Shown here: one piece after another, positions 12,477 to 12,573 of the stretch
How the letters are laid out: every line of letters begins with the position of its first letter
How positions within the stretch are numbered: the first letter of the stretch is position 1
Assembly: GCA_963639765.1 (NCBI GenBank)
Contig: CAVHXA010000053.1
Coordinates: 1-12,573, forward strand
DNA: 12,573 bases
Origin: CAVHXA01 sp963639765
Lineage (GTDB): Bacteria; Bacillota; Clostridia; Oscillospirales; Oscillospiraceae
Reading direction: 5' to 3'
Notes under the pieces: model-generated
The model's input: the letters and a program-made list of their open reading frames with translations, nothing else
Told to the model about the DNA's origin: nothing
The model's database searches: none
Program-made: the position numbers and the translations under genes

Positions 12477-12573
12477 TGAAGTTGGACACCTAAGAAAAAA
12501 TCCATAGTGATTTTCCCCTGCATGGTAGAATGAAGTTTGCACACAACATCTGCCAAGGGAGGGCAATCACTAT
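12477..12573 (+). mobile_element. Possible left end of an insertion sequence with transposase leader
   Basis: From TGAAGTTGGACACC (12477) onward the sequence looks like an insertion-sequence terminus, perhaps IS3-family. A plus-strand ribosome binding site AAGGGAGGG (12555-12563) sits 8 bases before the final TAT. The last AT could begin an ATG just outside the window. AATGAAGTT occurs twice (12475 and 12529). The opposite end and the transposase are not visible, so family and boundary are uncertain. If real, the element sits about 30 bases before the first fibre gene and may have displaced its promoter. Confidence 0.4.
12504..12573 (+). promoter_or_regulatory. Inverted repeat able to hide the putative transposase start
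   Basis: ATAGTGATT (12504-12512) is the exact complement of AATCACTAT (12565-12573). Beside it, TTTTCCCC (12511-12518) can pair with part of the GGGAGGG ribosome binding site. An extended -10 box (TGGTAGAAT, 12523-12531) lies between the arms, so a transcript from that promoter would lack the left arm, whereas read-through RNA would carry both. Confidence 0.45.

Overview
The window looks like chromosome or integrated-element DNA from a Gram-positive gut Firmicute, most likely a clostridial species of the Oscillospiraceae/Ruminococcaceae type. The reasons are a sortase with a Cna-B pilin whose sorting region ends QTGQLNWP-like, several SipW-type signal peptides, strong GGAGG ribosome binding sites, and clostridial-type zinc-ribbon and AP2 accessory proteins. 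All recognisable genes lie on the minus strand, so the biological order runs from the right end of the window to the left.

Right part, about 12447 down to 4700: a nearly gap-free surface-fibre operon. It encodes two TasA/camelysin-like secreted proteins with SipW-type signals, a short Thr/Pro- and Cys-rich secreted protein, a 963-residue von Willebrand A (VWA) adhesin, a third TasA-like protein, a two-Cna-B pilin with a variant LPXTG motif (LIQTG), and a sortase. It combines parts of two fibre systems that are normally described separately: SipW-processed TasA fibres and sortase-assembled pili. The pilin's own N-terminal region resembles the TasA-like proteins. The only large gap (11447-11646) holds a striking three-segment inverted repeat able to form two mutually exclusive hairpins. 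The far right end (about 12477-12573) looks like the edge of an insertion sequence whose transposase would start just outside the window.

Middle, 4691 to 2582: a 74-residue CxxC protein follows the sortase by 8 bases, an AP2-domain/zinc-knuckle protein follows it by 1 base, and last comes a four-repeat zinc-ribbon protein cut by one in-frame TAG exactly where a conserved Trp is expected. A strong bidirectional terminator (2525-2556) closes this transcription unit.

Left part, 2381 to 1: an XRE-family repressor, then a GAF/winged-helix/BTAD (SARP-like) regulator. Beginning 9 bases after the regulator's stop is an array of fifteen GTCTCA-like motifs at 11-12 bp spacing (455-620). This is the geometry expected for operators of SARP/OmpR-type winged-helix proteins. 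The array points at a possible minus-strand -10 box (438-443), which could drive a short non-coding RNA ending at a perfect GC-rich terminator (225-248). The 5' part of another XRE-like gene runs off the left edge.

My reading is a regulated surface-fibre locus: two or three regulators on the left, structural proteins plus sortase on the right, and DNA-binding-type accessory genes appended at the operon end. Direct regulation of the fibre operon by the SARP-like protein is inference; no copy of its putative operator is visible near the operon's 5' end.
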